Source: Azospirillum sp. TSA2s
GTDB lineage: Bacteria > Pseudomonadota > Alphaproteobacteria > Azospirillales > Azospirillaceae
Assembly: GCF_004923315.1 (NCBI RefSeq)
Contig: NZ_CP039651.1
Location: forward strand, 62,001-126,000
Reading direction: 5' to 3'
DNA: 64,000 nt
Below are positions 44,495 through 52,040 of the stretch, one piece after another (within the stretch, counting starts at the first letter, position 1; each line of letters starts with the position of its first letter). The translations under genes were made by a program, and so were the position numbers. Below the pieces are notes generated by a model. The model saw nothing but the letters and a program-made list of their open reading frames with translations. It made no database searches and was not told where the DNA came from.

Positions 44495-44885
44495 ACAGGA
44501 GGCGTACAGCTCCAGTCCGCATCGGTCACCGAGCTGCCATCTCCTCACCAGAGAACCAAACTCGGCGTGATCCTGGTCGGGTTCACCCCTCTTGGTAAGT
44601 GCCATGGGGATGGCGGTTATGAAAGCCGCCATCCCCAGCATGCGGCTCTGAGCTGCAGGCGGCCCGAATGCCGCAATACCGCTCCAGGCCGGCGCCGGCC
44701 GACGCCAGACATGGGTGCTGCTGGTCGTGGCAATCAGCGCCTTATCGGCGGCCCCGCTGCGGGAATGGCGCCAATCCTGGCCTGGGAAGCCGTCGCAGAC
44801 GGCGATGTTAGCAACAGCCTCAGATCGGCGGTGCCATTTGTTCGTGACTACCTGCCGCGGTTCGGCAGCCCAACGTTCTTGCCAA
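44495..44885. other. intergenic with a strong hairpin
   Basis: About 390 bases after traN. It holds a terminator-like hairpin at 44606-44636. The rest has short open frames but no gene I can support. One at 44715 encodes a hydrophobic start (LLVVAISALSAA) without clear continuation. Confidence 0.4.
44606..44636 (+). terminator. hairpin terminator after traN
   Basis: GGGGATGGCGG, loop TTATGAAAG, CCGCCATCCCC: an 11-bp perfect stem. No clear T run follows. Confidence 0.6.
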
Positions 44886-44890
44886 AATAA

Positions 44891-44995
44891 CAGATATCTG
44901 TTATCCGTCTTTAAGAGATATCTGTTAACCGACTTGAAAGATATCTCATTAACTGGACGAAAGAGATATCGCCTTGACGAAATCAGAGATATCCC
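44891..44995 (+). repeat. array of five GATATC palindromes at about 24-bp spacing
   Basis: GATATC starts at 44893, 44917, 44940, 44965 and 44988 (spacings 24, 23, 25, 23). The first two units share AGATATCTGTTA plus a following CCG. The array is markedly AT-rich and ends 22 bases before a ribbon-helix-helix gene, so it is probably its operator or a centromere-like site. Confidence 0.75.
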
Positions 44996-45009
44996 CGAAA
45001 AGGCGTGGC

Positions 45010-45198
45010 ATGGCCCGCCCCAAAAAGTACATCGAGGACATGGTTGCCCGTTTCGCCGAAGGGACCTTCGAGCGGATTAAGCGTGTCCTCACCGAAGGTG
45101 AGGATCGGGCCGACTTTGTGCGGGATGCGGTCGAAAAAGAGCTGTCTCGCCGAGAACGGAAACGCTCCGCGCCTGCCTCCAGCGCGGCCGATGCTTAG
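45010..45198 (+). CDS. ribbon-helix-helix DNA-binding protein
   Basis: A 62-residue protein, start ATG at 45010 (MARPKKYIEDM) behind AAAAGG. A short strand is followed by two helices (TFERIKRVLTEG and DRADFVRDAVEKELSRRER), the CopG/Arc-type layout. The C-terminus is basic then Ala/Ser-rich. It likely binds the GATATC array directly upstream and represses itself. Related small proteins act in partition (ParG/Omega) or relaxosome formation (TraY), and none of these can be excluded. Confidence 0.65.
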   Translation: MARPKKYIEDMVARFAEGTFERIKRVLTEGEDRADFVRDAVEKELSRRERKRSAPASSAADA

Positions 45199-45639
45199 AC
45201 GTCCGCTTTCCCGTTACCCTCGCGGCGGGCACGGCAGCTGCTTAGCGACTGGACCTGCGGGAGCGGCGGCACGTTCCTTGTTCGCTTGGAGCCGCCGCTC
45301 ATCCAGCTGCGGCGTTTAGTCTGCTGGGATGCCGCGCCTGGAATCGAGAAAGGCGTGGTCCGAAGACCACGCCCTCCCAAGGTGCATCATAAAAAGTGTG
45401 TTCCCCAACACACTACCCTGCGAGAGGGCATTCAAACCATATTGGCGCCCGACCAGCAGCGCAAGGCCCAACCGCGTCAGGAGCGAGGCTGTCAGAGAGT
45501 TCTCGCTTAACGTCCACGCAAGACGCTGAACCTGATTATGAGCGAACGCTATGTCTGGGCAGCGCCCATGAAAAGAGGGAGCCAACTCGGTGGCTCCCTC
45601 TTTTCGGATCGTCGGACTGGTGCGTCGCGATCGACGCAA
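45199..45639. other. intergenic with hairpins and a leader remnant
   Basis: No convincing gene. Contains a 9-bp hairpin at 45352-45373 (GGCGTGGTC / GACCACGCC) and AGGTGCATCAT at 45380-45390 followed by ATA instead of ATG. A GTGTGTT/AACACAC hairpin lies at about 45396-45413. A bidirectional terminator is at 45571-45604. Confidence 0.45.
45571..45604. terminator. bidirectional rho-independent terminator
   Basis: AAAAGAGGGAGCCA, loop ACTCGG, TGGCTCCCTCTTTT. A perfect 14-bp arm with A and T runs on either side serves both the RHH side and the minus-strand gene ending at 45640. Confidence 0.85.
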
Positions 45640-46560
45640 TCACTCGGCGGGAGCTGCGGCGATCTTCGCGGCGGAGATCACACCGGCGCCCGTTGGTTCC
45701 GTCGCCGCAACTGCCGCCATGGCGGCCGCCACCGGAGCGGGACCAGATGCCGCGTTGTCCTCCGACTGTAGGGCCGGCGCCGTGCCCGTGCTCTTGGGGG
45801 CGCGTTTCTGCCGGCTCTCCCCCGCGTCGTTGTCAGACACCGTGGCCGTTTCCGTGTCGCCGACAACCTTGCTGACCTCCTCGCCCTTGTTCTTGCGAAC
45901 AGCGGCGGCGCGAGCGCGGCGCTCCAAGGCGATGACGCTGTTGCCGAGACGGACGAGGCGGCGCTGCCACTCCCAAGTTGCCGTGGCCTTCTGCTTGCCA
46001 TCCATCACGCCGGCGAACCACAGGCTATCCACCACCCCGATGAGCTTGTCGTAGCCTTCCAGGAGCATGAGGAAGCGCATGGCCTGCGGCGAGCTGACCT
46101 CGAGAGGCTTGGAGATCGGCTTCGAGTACTCCGGCACGACGTCGATCATGTTCGACGTGCGCACCTGCTCAAGCTGGGCGAGGGTGGCGCGGAGCGCTTC
46201 CTCCTCGTCCTTCAGGTTGCTGTTGATGATCTCTGATACCGCTTCGGCTTCCTTGGAATCGCCGATGATGCGCAGCACGACCTCGGTGATGTACATCGAA
46301 GACATCGTGGTCGCGAGGATTCGGGATTCCACCTGCTGCGCCTGGTGGCTCTTCAGCACTAGCGTCTTGTGCAGGACCGGCGTGGAGTAGTCGGCGTGTG
46401 TCCGCGGTGCGCGGGTGGAGACGCGGCCCTTCCCGGGCTGCCGGCCGGCCCCGGCGGGACGGCGCGGGGCCTTACCGTTCGAGGTGTCCTCCGAGTTTCG
46501 GGCCGGATGGGACTGGATCGACGCAACCGACTGTGCCGGCTGCTGGTCGGCGTTTTCCAT
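45640..46560 (-). CDS. DUF1845/AcaB-like protein, candidate transfer regulator
   Basis: A 306-residue protein. Start ATG at 46560 (MENADQQPAQ); the frame opens further upstream in the transfer box. A basic Pro-rich N-terminus is followed by a helical core (VLHKTLVLKSHQAQQVESRIL, then SSPQAMRFLMLLEGYDKLIGVV and RRLVRLGNSVIALERRAR). This resembles DUF1845 proteins of integrative elements and AcaB, a transcriptional activator of IncC transfer. The last 90 residues are Ala-rich. It has its own transfer box, so it is in the same regulon and could act in a feedback loop. Family assignment is tentative. Confidence 0.5.
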   Translation of the reverse strand: MENADQQPAQSVASIQSHPARNSEDTSNGKAPRRPAGAGRQPGKGRVSTRAPRTHADYSTPVLHKTLVLKSHQAQQVESRILATTMSSMYITEVVLRIIGDSKEAEAVSEIINSNLKDEEEALRATLAQLEQVRTSNMIDVVPEYSKPISKPLEVSSPQAMRFLMLLEGYDKLIGVVDSLWFAGVMDGKQKATATWEWQRRLVRLGNSVIALERRARAAAVRKNKGEEVSKVVGDTETATVSDNDAGESRQKRAPKSTGTAPALQSEDNAASGPAPVAAAMAAVAATEPTGAGVISAAKIAAAPAE

Positions 46561-46600
46561 GGTGATGAATACTCCGGGGAGTGGTGGACCTGTGCTCCAC

Positions 46601-46661
46601 ACCCTAATCAACCAATGAGCTTTTTCGCGCCTTTGAAAGACGCGCAAAATCGGCGTCTTTC
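46601..46661 (-). promoter_or_regulatory. transfer box of the minus-strand DUF1845-like gene
   Basis: On the minus strand: inverted repeat 46661-46635, GGCGCGAAA at 46631-46623, TAGGGT from 46606. Same order and spacing as the plus-strand boxes. Confidence 0.75.
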
Positions 46662-46811
46662 TGCCCTATCGCTCCCAGCGTCGGAGCGTTACATTGGCTA
46701 CACTTAGCGCCGCTTGCTTGATGCAGCGATGCCAAAGTGTCCGGCTTCAGCTGGGGACCTAGTTGGGGTCCTAAAACAACCAGCATGTAGCTCGCCGGTT
46801 TGCCGCCGAGC

Positions 46812-46895
46812 GTGTTCCCACCAAGAGGGAGGCTTCTCCCTCCCCGCGTGGGGTCGGGACGCGCCTCCTTCATCCTCATGGAATGAGGGCGCATC
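46812..46895 (+). promoter_or_regulatory. structured leader 1
   Basis: CCCAC/GTGGG and GGGAG/CTCCC stems upstream. GCGCCTC can pair with the Shine-Dalgarno GAGGGCGC just before the ATG. Confidence 0.6.
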
Positions 46896-47120
46896 ATGTC
46901 CCTTGATCTCTGTGCTTTTGAGGGCGTCCAGTCCTCCGAGCTCAAACTTAGCCTGGCGGCCGACGTTTACGCCGGCTACCGAGCGGGTCGCTATCCATGG
47001 CGCACTGCCCACTCCGCTCTTCGCCGATTGGCCGTGCCTTCGGATGCGATCAACACGGGGCTGCACACCGAGACCGTTCATGCGGTACCGGCGGTGATCC
47101 GCCCTTATCTCGAAGCCTGA
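46896..47120 (+). CDS. hypothetical small protein before ssb
   Basis: A 74-residue protein with start context GGGCGCATCATG, like other genes of the block. It is helical, without membrane segment. It lies upstream of ssb with the usual 85-base leader between them. Not recognised. Confidence 0.6.
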   Translation: MSLDLCAFEGVQSSELKLSLAADVYAGYRAGRYPWRTAHSALRRLAVPSDAINTGLHTETVHAVPAVIRPYLEA

Positions 47121-47205
47121 CCTTCCCCAACCAGCACGGACAAGTCTCCACCCTGGGCAGGGGAGGAGTTCCGTGCATCGCAACCTGAATAGGATGAGGT
47201 GCATC
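47121..47205 (+). promoter_or_regulatory. structured leader 2 (ssb)
   Basis: CCTTCCCC (47121-28), GCACGGA (47134-40), GGGGAGG (47160-66), TCCGTGC (47170-76): two crossing stems, an H-type pseudoknot. Ends GATGAGGTGCATC before the ATG. Confidence 0.65.
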
Positions 47206-47751
47206 ATGAACATCTGGCATTTCAATGGTCGTTTGGGCCGCGACGCCGAACTGCGCACCACGCAGGGCGGCGAAAAAGTCCTCAGCTTTCCGGTCGCCAA
47301 CGATATTGGCTACGGAGAGAACAAGACGACACAATGGGTCGATTGCTCAATGTGGGGGACGCGAGCTGAGAAACTCGCCGCCCTCCTCAAGAAGGGCAGG
47401 GAAGTGTCCATTGCTGGCGAAGTCACGCTTCGTGAATTCGAGCGGCGCGACGGCAGCAAGGACAAGGCCCTCACCGTTCGCGTGAGTGAGCTCGACCTGC
47501 ACGGCGGTCAGGGTCAGGGTCGGGAATCCGACAACAGCGCTGGCAACAGTCGTAGCAACGGCTCGGTCAATGGCGCGCGTGCCGCCGGCGAGCCCGACCA
47601 CCAGGGTGGTTCTGATCGCCAAGGTGCCGCCGGTCGTCCAGGTGGTTCCGACCGGAAGGGCAGACAGGATCGTTCGCGATCCCAGAGCTCGGCAAACCGC
47701 AGCCAAGGCAGTGCCGCTGGGGATGATGGATGGGACCAAATCCCGTTCTAA
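47206..47751 (+). CDS. ssb: single-stranded DNA-binding protein
   Basis: A 181-residue SSB. The OB fold (residues 1-105) starts MNIWHFNGRLGRDAELRTT and includes WVDCSMWGTRAEKL. A long Gly/Ser/Arg-rich linker follows, and the acidic tip DDGWDQIPF recruits partner proteins. Plasmid SSBs coat the incoming strand. The ATG at 47206 is preceded by GAGGTGCATC. It is the first clearly assigned gene of the recombination block. Confidence 0.9.
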   Translation: MNIWHFNGRLGRDAELRTTQGGEKVLSFPVANDIGYGENKTTQWVDCSMWGTRAEKLAALLKKGREVSIAGEVTLREFERRDGSKDKALTVRVSELDLHGGQGQGRESDNSAGNSRSNGSVNGARAAGEPDHQGGSDRQGAAGRPGGSDRKGRQDRSRSQSSANRSQGSAAGDDGWDQIPF

Positions 47752-47770
47752 TTTTGCCCGCGGTTCTAAG

Positions 47771-47830
47771 TTAAGGGCGCGGCCTAGCGTCCCTGAGGGG
47801 AATGCCGTGCCCTCCGATGTGGAGGTGCAC
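47771..47830 (+). promoter_or_regulatory. structured leader 3
   Basis: GGCGCGGC pairs with GCCGTGCC. Alternatively GTGCCCTCC pairs with the Shine-Dalgarno region GGAGGTGCAC (one bulged T), so the two folds exclude each other. Confidence 0.6.
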
Positions 47831-47974
47831 ATGCGGGTTCTCCAGAACATCGTCTTCGGCGTTATCGTGGCCGCTATGGCTGGGGTGACTGTCCACCAAG
47901 GCCTGTACGCGATCATTAAGACCGCCGAACAGGAGCAGATGACGATGACTGCGCGGCTCAGCGACAACCGCTGA
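47831..47974 (+). CDS. 47-residue membrane protein
   Basis: Starts at ATG 47831 right after GGAGGTGCAC. One membrane helix (IVFGVIVAAMAGVTVHQGL) near the N-terminus and a short polar tail. Too short to recognise by family. The dedicated leader and perfect ribosome-binding site support it as a gene. Confidence 0.6.
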   Translation: MRVLQNIVFGVIVAAMAGVTVHQGLYAIIKTAEQEQMTMTARLSDNR

Positions 47975-47976
47975 TC

Positions 47977-48068
47977 CGCTCTACTCCTTCCCACTGGGGC
48001 GCACTTGCTCGTCCCAACGTGGGGCGTGGAGTGTGCCTCTGCAGCATTGCGCTAGGAGGCGCAAAACC
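47977..48068 (+). promoter_or_regulatory. structured leader 4
   Basis: CCCAC (47990-94), GGCGCACT (47998-48005), GTGGG (48019-23), AGTGTGCC (48030-37): a clear crossing arrangement. TGTGCCTC (48032-39) also pairs with GAGGCGCA (48056-63), the Shine-Dalgarno. The change of GAGGTGCA to GAGGCGCA is matched by a change in the opposite strand. Confidence 0.7.
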
Positions 48069-48332
48069 ATGACCGAGATCTTCAAACCCGTCCTGAAGGC
48101 TTTCGTGCTCGCCATGATCGCGCTCTACGCGATCTACCTTGTCGCAGGCTTCCTGTTTGCGCTGGGGGAGGCGGACACACTCCGGAAGGCACAGGAAAAC
48201 CTGCTGCTCAGGACCAAATGCGATGCCGAAGCGATGGGCGTCGGCTACGTGGCTCGCAAGCCGGGGGAACCCGATCCGTGCGAGCCGTTCCGGCCAAAGC
48301 CGGCCGCCGAGGCTCCGTCTTCGTCCAATTAG
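48069..48332 (+). CDS. 87-residue single-span membrane protein
   Basis: Helix VLAMIALYAIYLVAGFLFALG at residues about 13-33, then a charged tail with two cysteines (RTKCDAEA and DPCEPF). ATG at 48069 after AGGAGGCGCA. Not recognised. It lies between ssb and bet in the block. Confidence 0.6.
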   Translation: MTEIFKPVLKAFVLAMIALYAIYLVAGFLFALGEADTLRKAQENLLLRTKCDAEAMGVGYVARKPGEPDPCEPFRPKPAAEAPSSSN

Positions 48333-48369
48333 GACAACGACGTCTCGCGCTGACCTGAACTGACCGTCA

Positions 48370-48443
48370 CAACCCAATAGGGGGCGCCGCTCGCCCCTCA
48401 GGGGGAAGTGGCGCCTTCTCATTCATCTGAGAGGGACAGAAAG
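48370..48443 (+). promoter_or_regulatory. structured leader 5 (bet)
   Basis: GGCGCCGCT pairs with AGTGGCGCC (9 bp with one G-U), enclosing CCCCT/AGGGG. Downstream TCTC can pair with GAGA of the Shine-Dalgarno. Confidence 0.55.
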
Positions 48444-49598
48444 ATGGGCGAAGTCATTTCGCTGCAACCGCGGATCGCGTATCCGGTGGAAGCAAAGAGC
48501 TACGGGGTCAATGAGCAGACTTGGCGGGTACTGGTGGAATCCACCTTCCCGTCCGCCAAGACCGCTGAGGGCATCTTGCTCGCGGTGGCCTACTGCCAAG
48601 CCCGCAAGCTCGACATCATGAAGCGCCCCGTGTCGATCGTGCCCATGTGGAGCTCCGCATTGCGGAAGTACGTGGAGACGGTTTGGCCGGGCATCAACGA
48701 GGTGCAGACCACGGCTGCCCGAACGGGCGAGTTCGCCGGTGTCGACGCCCCGATCTACGGGCCGGAGATCACGGAGACGTTCACCGCGGAGGTGAACGAT
48801 GAAGACGGTCCACGTGGCTCGAAAAAGACTGTGACGGTTACCCTCAAGTTCCCTGAATGGTGCACGGTCACCGTGTACCGCCTTGTTGGCGGTGTCCGGT
48901 GCCCTTTCACCGGGAAGGTTTACTGGATGGAGACCTACTCCCGGAAAGGTGCTCGGGGCGTCCTCCCCACGGACATGTGGGTGAAGCGGCCAAAGGGCCA
49001 ACTCGCCAAGTGCGCCAAAGCCGATGCGCTACGCGCCGCCTTCCCCGAGGAATGCGGCGGCTACAGTGCAGAGGAGATGGATGGCAAGGTGATCGAGGCC
49101 GACGAGGCTGACATCCCACGCCGCTCCAAGCGTGGCGTGCCGCAGTCCGCGACCGTCATGGACATCGACCCGAAAACGGGAGAGGTCCTTGGCGGTCAGC
49201 CGGTTCCGGAACCGAAGCCCGATCTGCTTCAGGTCGGCGTCGAGGTGAAGGAGCTGATCGGAAAGCTGGTGCGCCGTGCGCTTCCCAATGGTGCCTGGGA
49301 AACGGCCATCGGGTATGCCGCAGAGCGCCTGAAGGACAACGACTTGGCTTATGCCAAGTATGTCCTACGGCAGGCCGAGCGCTCCCAGTCCGTGTCTGAC
49401 AAGGTGCGAGCTTCCACGACGGAGCTGATCCAGCGTGCCGGTGCCGCCGGCGCCTGGACAGGAGCGAAGGACTACCTGTCGAAGCTCCGCAACGACGGAA
49501 AGCTGAGCGACCTCGACTTCGAGTACGCTCAGGCCGAAGTCGATCTGGCCCAGGCGGAAGCGGTCGCGACTGCCGCCGCCATGAAAGAGGCCGTGTAG
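48444..49598 (+). CDS. bet: RecT/Bet-family single-strand annealing protein
   Basis: A 384-residue annealing protein of the Bet (RecT) family. The conserved region covers residues about 30-215 with EGILLAVAYCQARKLDIMKRPVSIVP and WVKRPKGQLAKCAKADALRAAFPEE. The C-terminal 130 residues are helical. With the exonuclease at 49992 it forms a Red-like recombination pair, as in SXT and IncA/C. It anneals complementary strands coated by SSB. Confidence 0.9.
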   Translation: MGEVISLQPRIAYPVEAKSYGVNEQTWRVLVESTFPSAKTAEGILLAVAYCQARKLDIMKRPVSIVPMWSSALRKYVETVWPGINEVQTTAARTGEFAGVDAPIYGPEITETFTAEVNDEDGPRGSKKTVTVTLKFPEWCTVTVYRLVGGVRCPFTGKVYWMETYSRKGARGVLPTDMWVKRPKGQLAKCAKADALRAAFPEECGGYSAEEMDGKVIEADEADIPRRSKRGVPQSATVMDIDPKTGEVLGGQPVPEPKPDLLQVGVEVKELIGKLVRRALPNGAWETAIGYAAERLKDNDLAYAKYVLRQAERSQSVSDKVRASTTELIQRAGAAGAWTGAKDYLSKLRNDGKLSDLDFEYAQAEVDLAQAEAVATAAAMKEAV

Positions 49599-49614
49599 GC
49601 GCTGTCCACGTCCA

Positions 49615-49692
49615 TTCCTGTTCCGGGGTGCGCAAGCGCCCAGCGCGGGAAAGATGACACCCTGGCCGGGGCTTGCCCCGGAGGAGAGCAGC
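49615..49692 (+). promoter_or_regulatory. structured leader 6
   Basis: TTCC and GGGGTG upstream pair with GGGAA and CACCC in crossing order. A perfect CCGGGG/CCCCGG hairpin with loop CTTG follows, then GGAGGAG before the ATG. It is less like the others. Confidence 0.45.
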
Positions 49693-49911
49693 ATGCTCAG
49701 CAAGATCAGAAAGCCGGAGGCAGTGAAGGGCAGGGCGTTGGGCTGGAAGGCCACGACGCAAGTCTTCACCTTCGAGGATATCACCGCGATGGCTACCGCG
49801 GCGTTGCGATCGGCCGGCGTGACCGCGATCCGTTCGCTGCCGGACGAGCACTTAGCTCGCTATTCGCCCCCGTTCCGGAACCGGGACATGGGGCCAGACC
49901 GGCTAGCGTAA
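49693..49911 (+). CDS. hypothetical 72-residue protein
   Basis: Starts at ATG 49693 behind GGAGGAG. A small basic N-terminus is followed by a helical region (FEDITAMATAALRSAG). It sits between bet and the exonuclease. No motif recognised. Confidence 0.5.
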   Translation: MLSKIRKPEAVKGRALGWKATTQVFTFEDITAMATAALRSAGVTAIRSLPDEHLARYSPPFRNRDMGPDRLA

Positions 49912-49923
49912 TTCACGACGAAA

Positions 49924-49991
49924 ATCCCCGCTGGGGCGCACGACGCCCCCGACCGGGGAGACGTGCGCCTCCGCCCTTGCAGAGGTGCATC
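49924..49991 (+). promoter_or_regulatory. structured leader 7 (exonuclease), the clearest copy
   Basis: TCCCC (49925-29), GGCGCACG (49935-42), GGGGA (49955-59), CGTGCGCC (49962-69): an H-type pseudoknot with perfect stems. TGCGCCTC (49964-71) is also complementary to GAGGTGCA (49982-89) with one G-U pair. Confidence 0.75.
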
Positions 49992-50999
49992 ATGAAGATC
50001 GTCAACCTTCGCCAGGGCTCGGCCGAATGGCTGGCATGGCGCGATCAAGGCGTGTCGGCTTCCGACATTGCCGTGGTCCTCGGCATTAGCCCCTACAAGA
50101 CGCCTTGGCGCCTGTGGGCGGAGAAGGCAGGCAAGGTTCCTCCGGAGGATTTGAGCGACAACATGTTCGTCGCTCATGGCAAGCGGTGCGAGCCCGCTGT
50201 TCGCGCGTGGTTCGAGGCGAAGCATGACACCATGCTTTTTCCCGCCTGCGCCGAAGCGGACCATCCGATCATCCGCGCCAGCTTCGACGGCCTGACCGAT
50301 GACGGAATCCCCGTCGAACTCAAGGCCCCGTCGGACTCGGTGTTCGATGAGGTGGTGGCGCTCCGCGAGGACGCGACTGCTTTTCGCCTCTATTCCTGCC
50401 AAGTGCAGGCTCAGATTTTCGTGTCCGGCACGGACCACGGCTATCTGGTGTTTGGTCGCGTGATCGAGAAGGAAGATGGCAGCCTCGTCGTTGACGAAGC
50501 CGTCGAATTTCGTGTCGACCGGGACGAGGCATTCATCGCCGACATGCTTCAGAGGGCAGAGGCCTTCATGGGGGCGGTGAACGCCGGCAAGGAGCCGAAG
50601 AAGGATCCTTCCCGCGACACCTACTCCCCAGCGTCCGATGAGGAAAAGCAGGAGTGGGAAGTTGCAGCGATGGAGTACCGAGATGCTGCTGCGAAGATCG
50701 ACGCCCTCAAGGCTGAGATCGCGACACTGACCCTGAAGCAGGACAACGCTAAGGAGCGGCTGATCAAGCAGATGGGGCAGTTCGCCCAAGCTGAAGCATC
50801 GGGCATCCTTATCACCCGTTACATCTCCAAGGGGCGGGTCGATTATACGGCCCTCCTGGAGCATCACAAGGTTGCCGTCAGCGACGCCGATTTGGACAAA
50901 TTCCGTAGCGCCTCCTCAGAGAGCGTCAAGGTGAGTGTCAAGAAGGCGAAGCCAACAGGCACCCAAAGCGTGGGCCCGGTCGTAGCCGCGGCTGCGTAG
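49992..50999 (+). CDS. YqaJ-family recombination exonuclease
   Basis: A 335-residue nuclease. The YqaJ pattern is clear: RQGSAEWLAWRDQGVSASDIAVVLGISPYKTPWRLW at residues 6-41, HGKRCEPAVRAWFE at 63-76, then ASFDGLTDDGIPVELKAP at about 96-113 with Asp and Glu-x-Lys of the PD-(D/E)XK site, and CQVQAQIFV. A C-terminal coiled coil (DAAAKIDALKAEIATLTLKQ) follows. It is the partner of Bet: it digests 5' ends to give single strands. Confidence 0.85.
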   Translation: MKIVNLRQGSAEWLAWRDQGVSASDIAVVLGISPYKTPWRLWAEKAGKVPPEDLSDNMFVAHGKRCEPAVRAWFEAKHDTMLFPACAEADHPIIRASFDGLTDDGIPVELKAPSDSVFDEVVALREDATAFRLYSCQVQAQIFVSGTDHGYLVFGRVIEKEDGSLVVDEAVEFRVDRDEAFIADMLQRAEAFMGAVNAGKEPKKDPSRDTYSPASDEEKQEWEVAAMEYRDAAAKIDALKAEIATLTLKQDNAKERLIKQMGQFAQAEASGILITRYISKGRVDYTALLEHHKVAVSDADLDKFRSASSESVKVSVKKAKPTGTQSVGPVVAAAA

Positions 51000-51009
51000 T
51001 TCGCAACAC

Positions 51010-51089
51010 AAGTTCATCCCCACCTGGGGCGCAGACATGCTCCCCTCCGGGGCATGGTGCGCCCCGACTTCCCCAAGAAAAGGTGCATC
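51010..51089 (+). promoter_or_regulatory. structured leader 8 (AAA gene)
   Basis: GGGGCGCA pairs with TGCGCCCC, and ATCCCC can pair with GGGGCAT in crossing order. TGCGCC can also pair with GGTGCA of the Shine-Dalgarno region. Confidence 0.65.
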
Positions 51090-52040
51090 ATGTTTAAGAA
51101 CTTCAGCGTTCGCGACACGTTCGATCAGCCGAAGGCCCCGCCGCAGTTTACGGTCGAGGGCTTTGCCGACGATACGAACCCTCTCATCCCGAAGCGGGAC
51201 GATCTCTACGTTTTCGATCGCATCAAGCTGCGGGACATCCTTGCCTTTGCTGCCGATCCTATGGGAGATGCCATGTGGATCGGTGGCCCGTACGGAGCTG
51301 GCAAGACGTCCATCGTCACCCAGACGCTCTCGCGCCTGAACTGGCCGACCATGTGCTTTTCCTGGCATAAGCGTCGCGAGTTCGCCGATCTCGTTGGTCA
51401 TCAGGCCATCGTCGGCGGGCAGACGAAATTTGTTCACGGGCCGCTGCCCGTCTGCATGACCCACGGCTACGCTCTCGTCATCAACGAGGCTGACCGCGGC
51501 GATGCCGGCGAGCTGGTCGGTCTCAACGATATCTTGGAAGGATCGCCACTGGTGATCCCCGAGACCAACGAGGTGATCCATGCCCACCCGAAGTTCCGGC
51601 TGTTCGTCACGGCGAACAGCATGGGGTCGGGTGATGCTTCGGGCCTTTACGCCACCAGCATCCAGGTTCTCGATCCCGCCTTTCTGGATCGCTTCCGCTT
51701 CATCAGCGTGGGCTATCTGGAGCCGGACATCGAGGAATCAATCTTGGAGCGCGTGGCGCCGAAGGTGCCGCAGGCTATCCGGGAAAACATGATCAAGGTC
51801 GCTAACGACATCCGTCGCCTGTTCCTGGGCGGCGAGGACGGTGGCTCCGAGCTTTCCCTCACCATGTCCACCCGCTCTCTCGTGCGGTGGGCACGGCTGA
51901 CGGTCGCCTTCAAGGGGGCTCCCAACGCGGTCGGCTTTGCTCTCGAGCGAGCCTTCAGCAACCGGGCGGAACCTGAGCAGCGGCAGGCGATCCACCAGAT
52001 CGCAGCCGATGTCTTCGGCGATCTCTGGGAGGCTAATTGA
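51090..52040 (+). CDS. MoxR/CobS-like AAA ATPase
   Basis: A 316-residue AAA+ ATPase. Walker A is GPYGAGKT (residues 66-73) and Walker B is ALVINEADRGD (128-138). Sensor-like FVTANSMGSGDASGLY is near 184 and the arginine region LDRFRFISVGYLEP near 207. SXT-type elements have a CobS-like ATPase at the same place after bet/exo. Such ATPases work with a VWA partner, here the 54467 gene. Its target is unknown. Confidence 0.85.
   Translation: MFKNFSVRDTFDQPKAPPQFTVEGFADDTNPLIPKRDDLYVFDRIKLRDILAFAADPMGDAMWIGGPYGAGKTSIVTQTLSRLNWPTMCFSWHKRREFADLVGHQAIVGGQTKFVHGPLPVCMTHGYALVINEADRGDAGELVGLNDILEGSPLVIPETNEVIHAHPKFRLFVTANSMGSGDASGLYATSIQVLDPAFLDRFRFISVGYLEPDIEESILERVAPKVPQAIRENMIKVANDIRRLFLGGEDGGSELSLTMSTRSLVRWARLTVAFKGAPNAVGFALERAFSNRAEPEQRQAIHQIAADVFGDLWEAN

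Noticed and set aside
45316..45639. 107-codon minus-strand ORF
   Set aside because: It crosses the bidirectional terminator at 45571-45604 and has no plausible start context.
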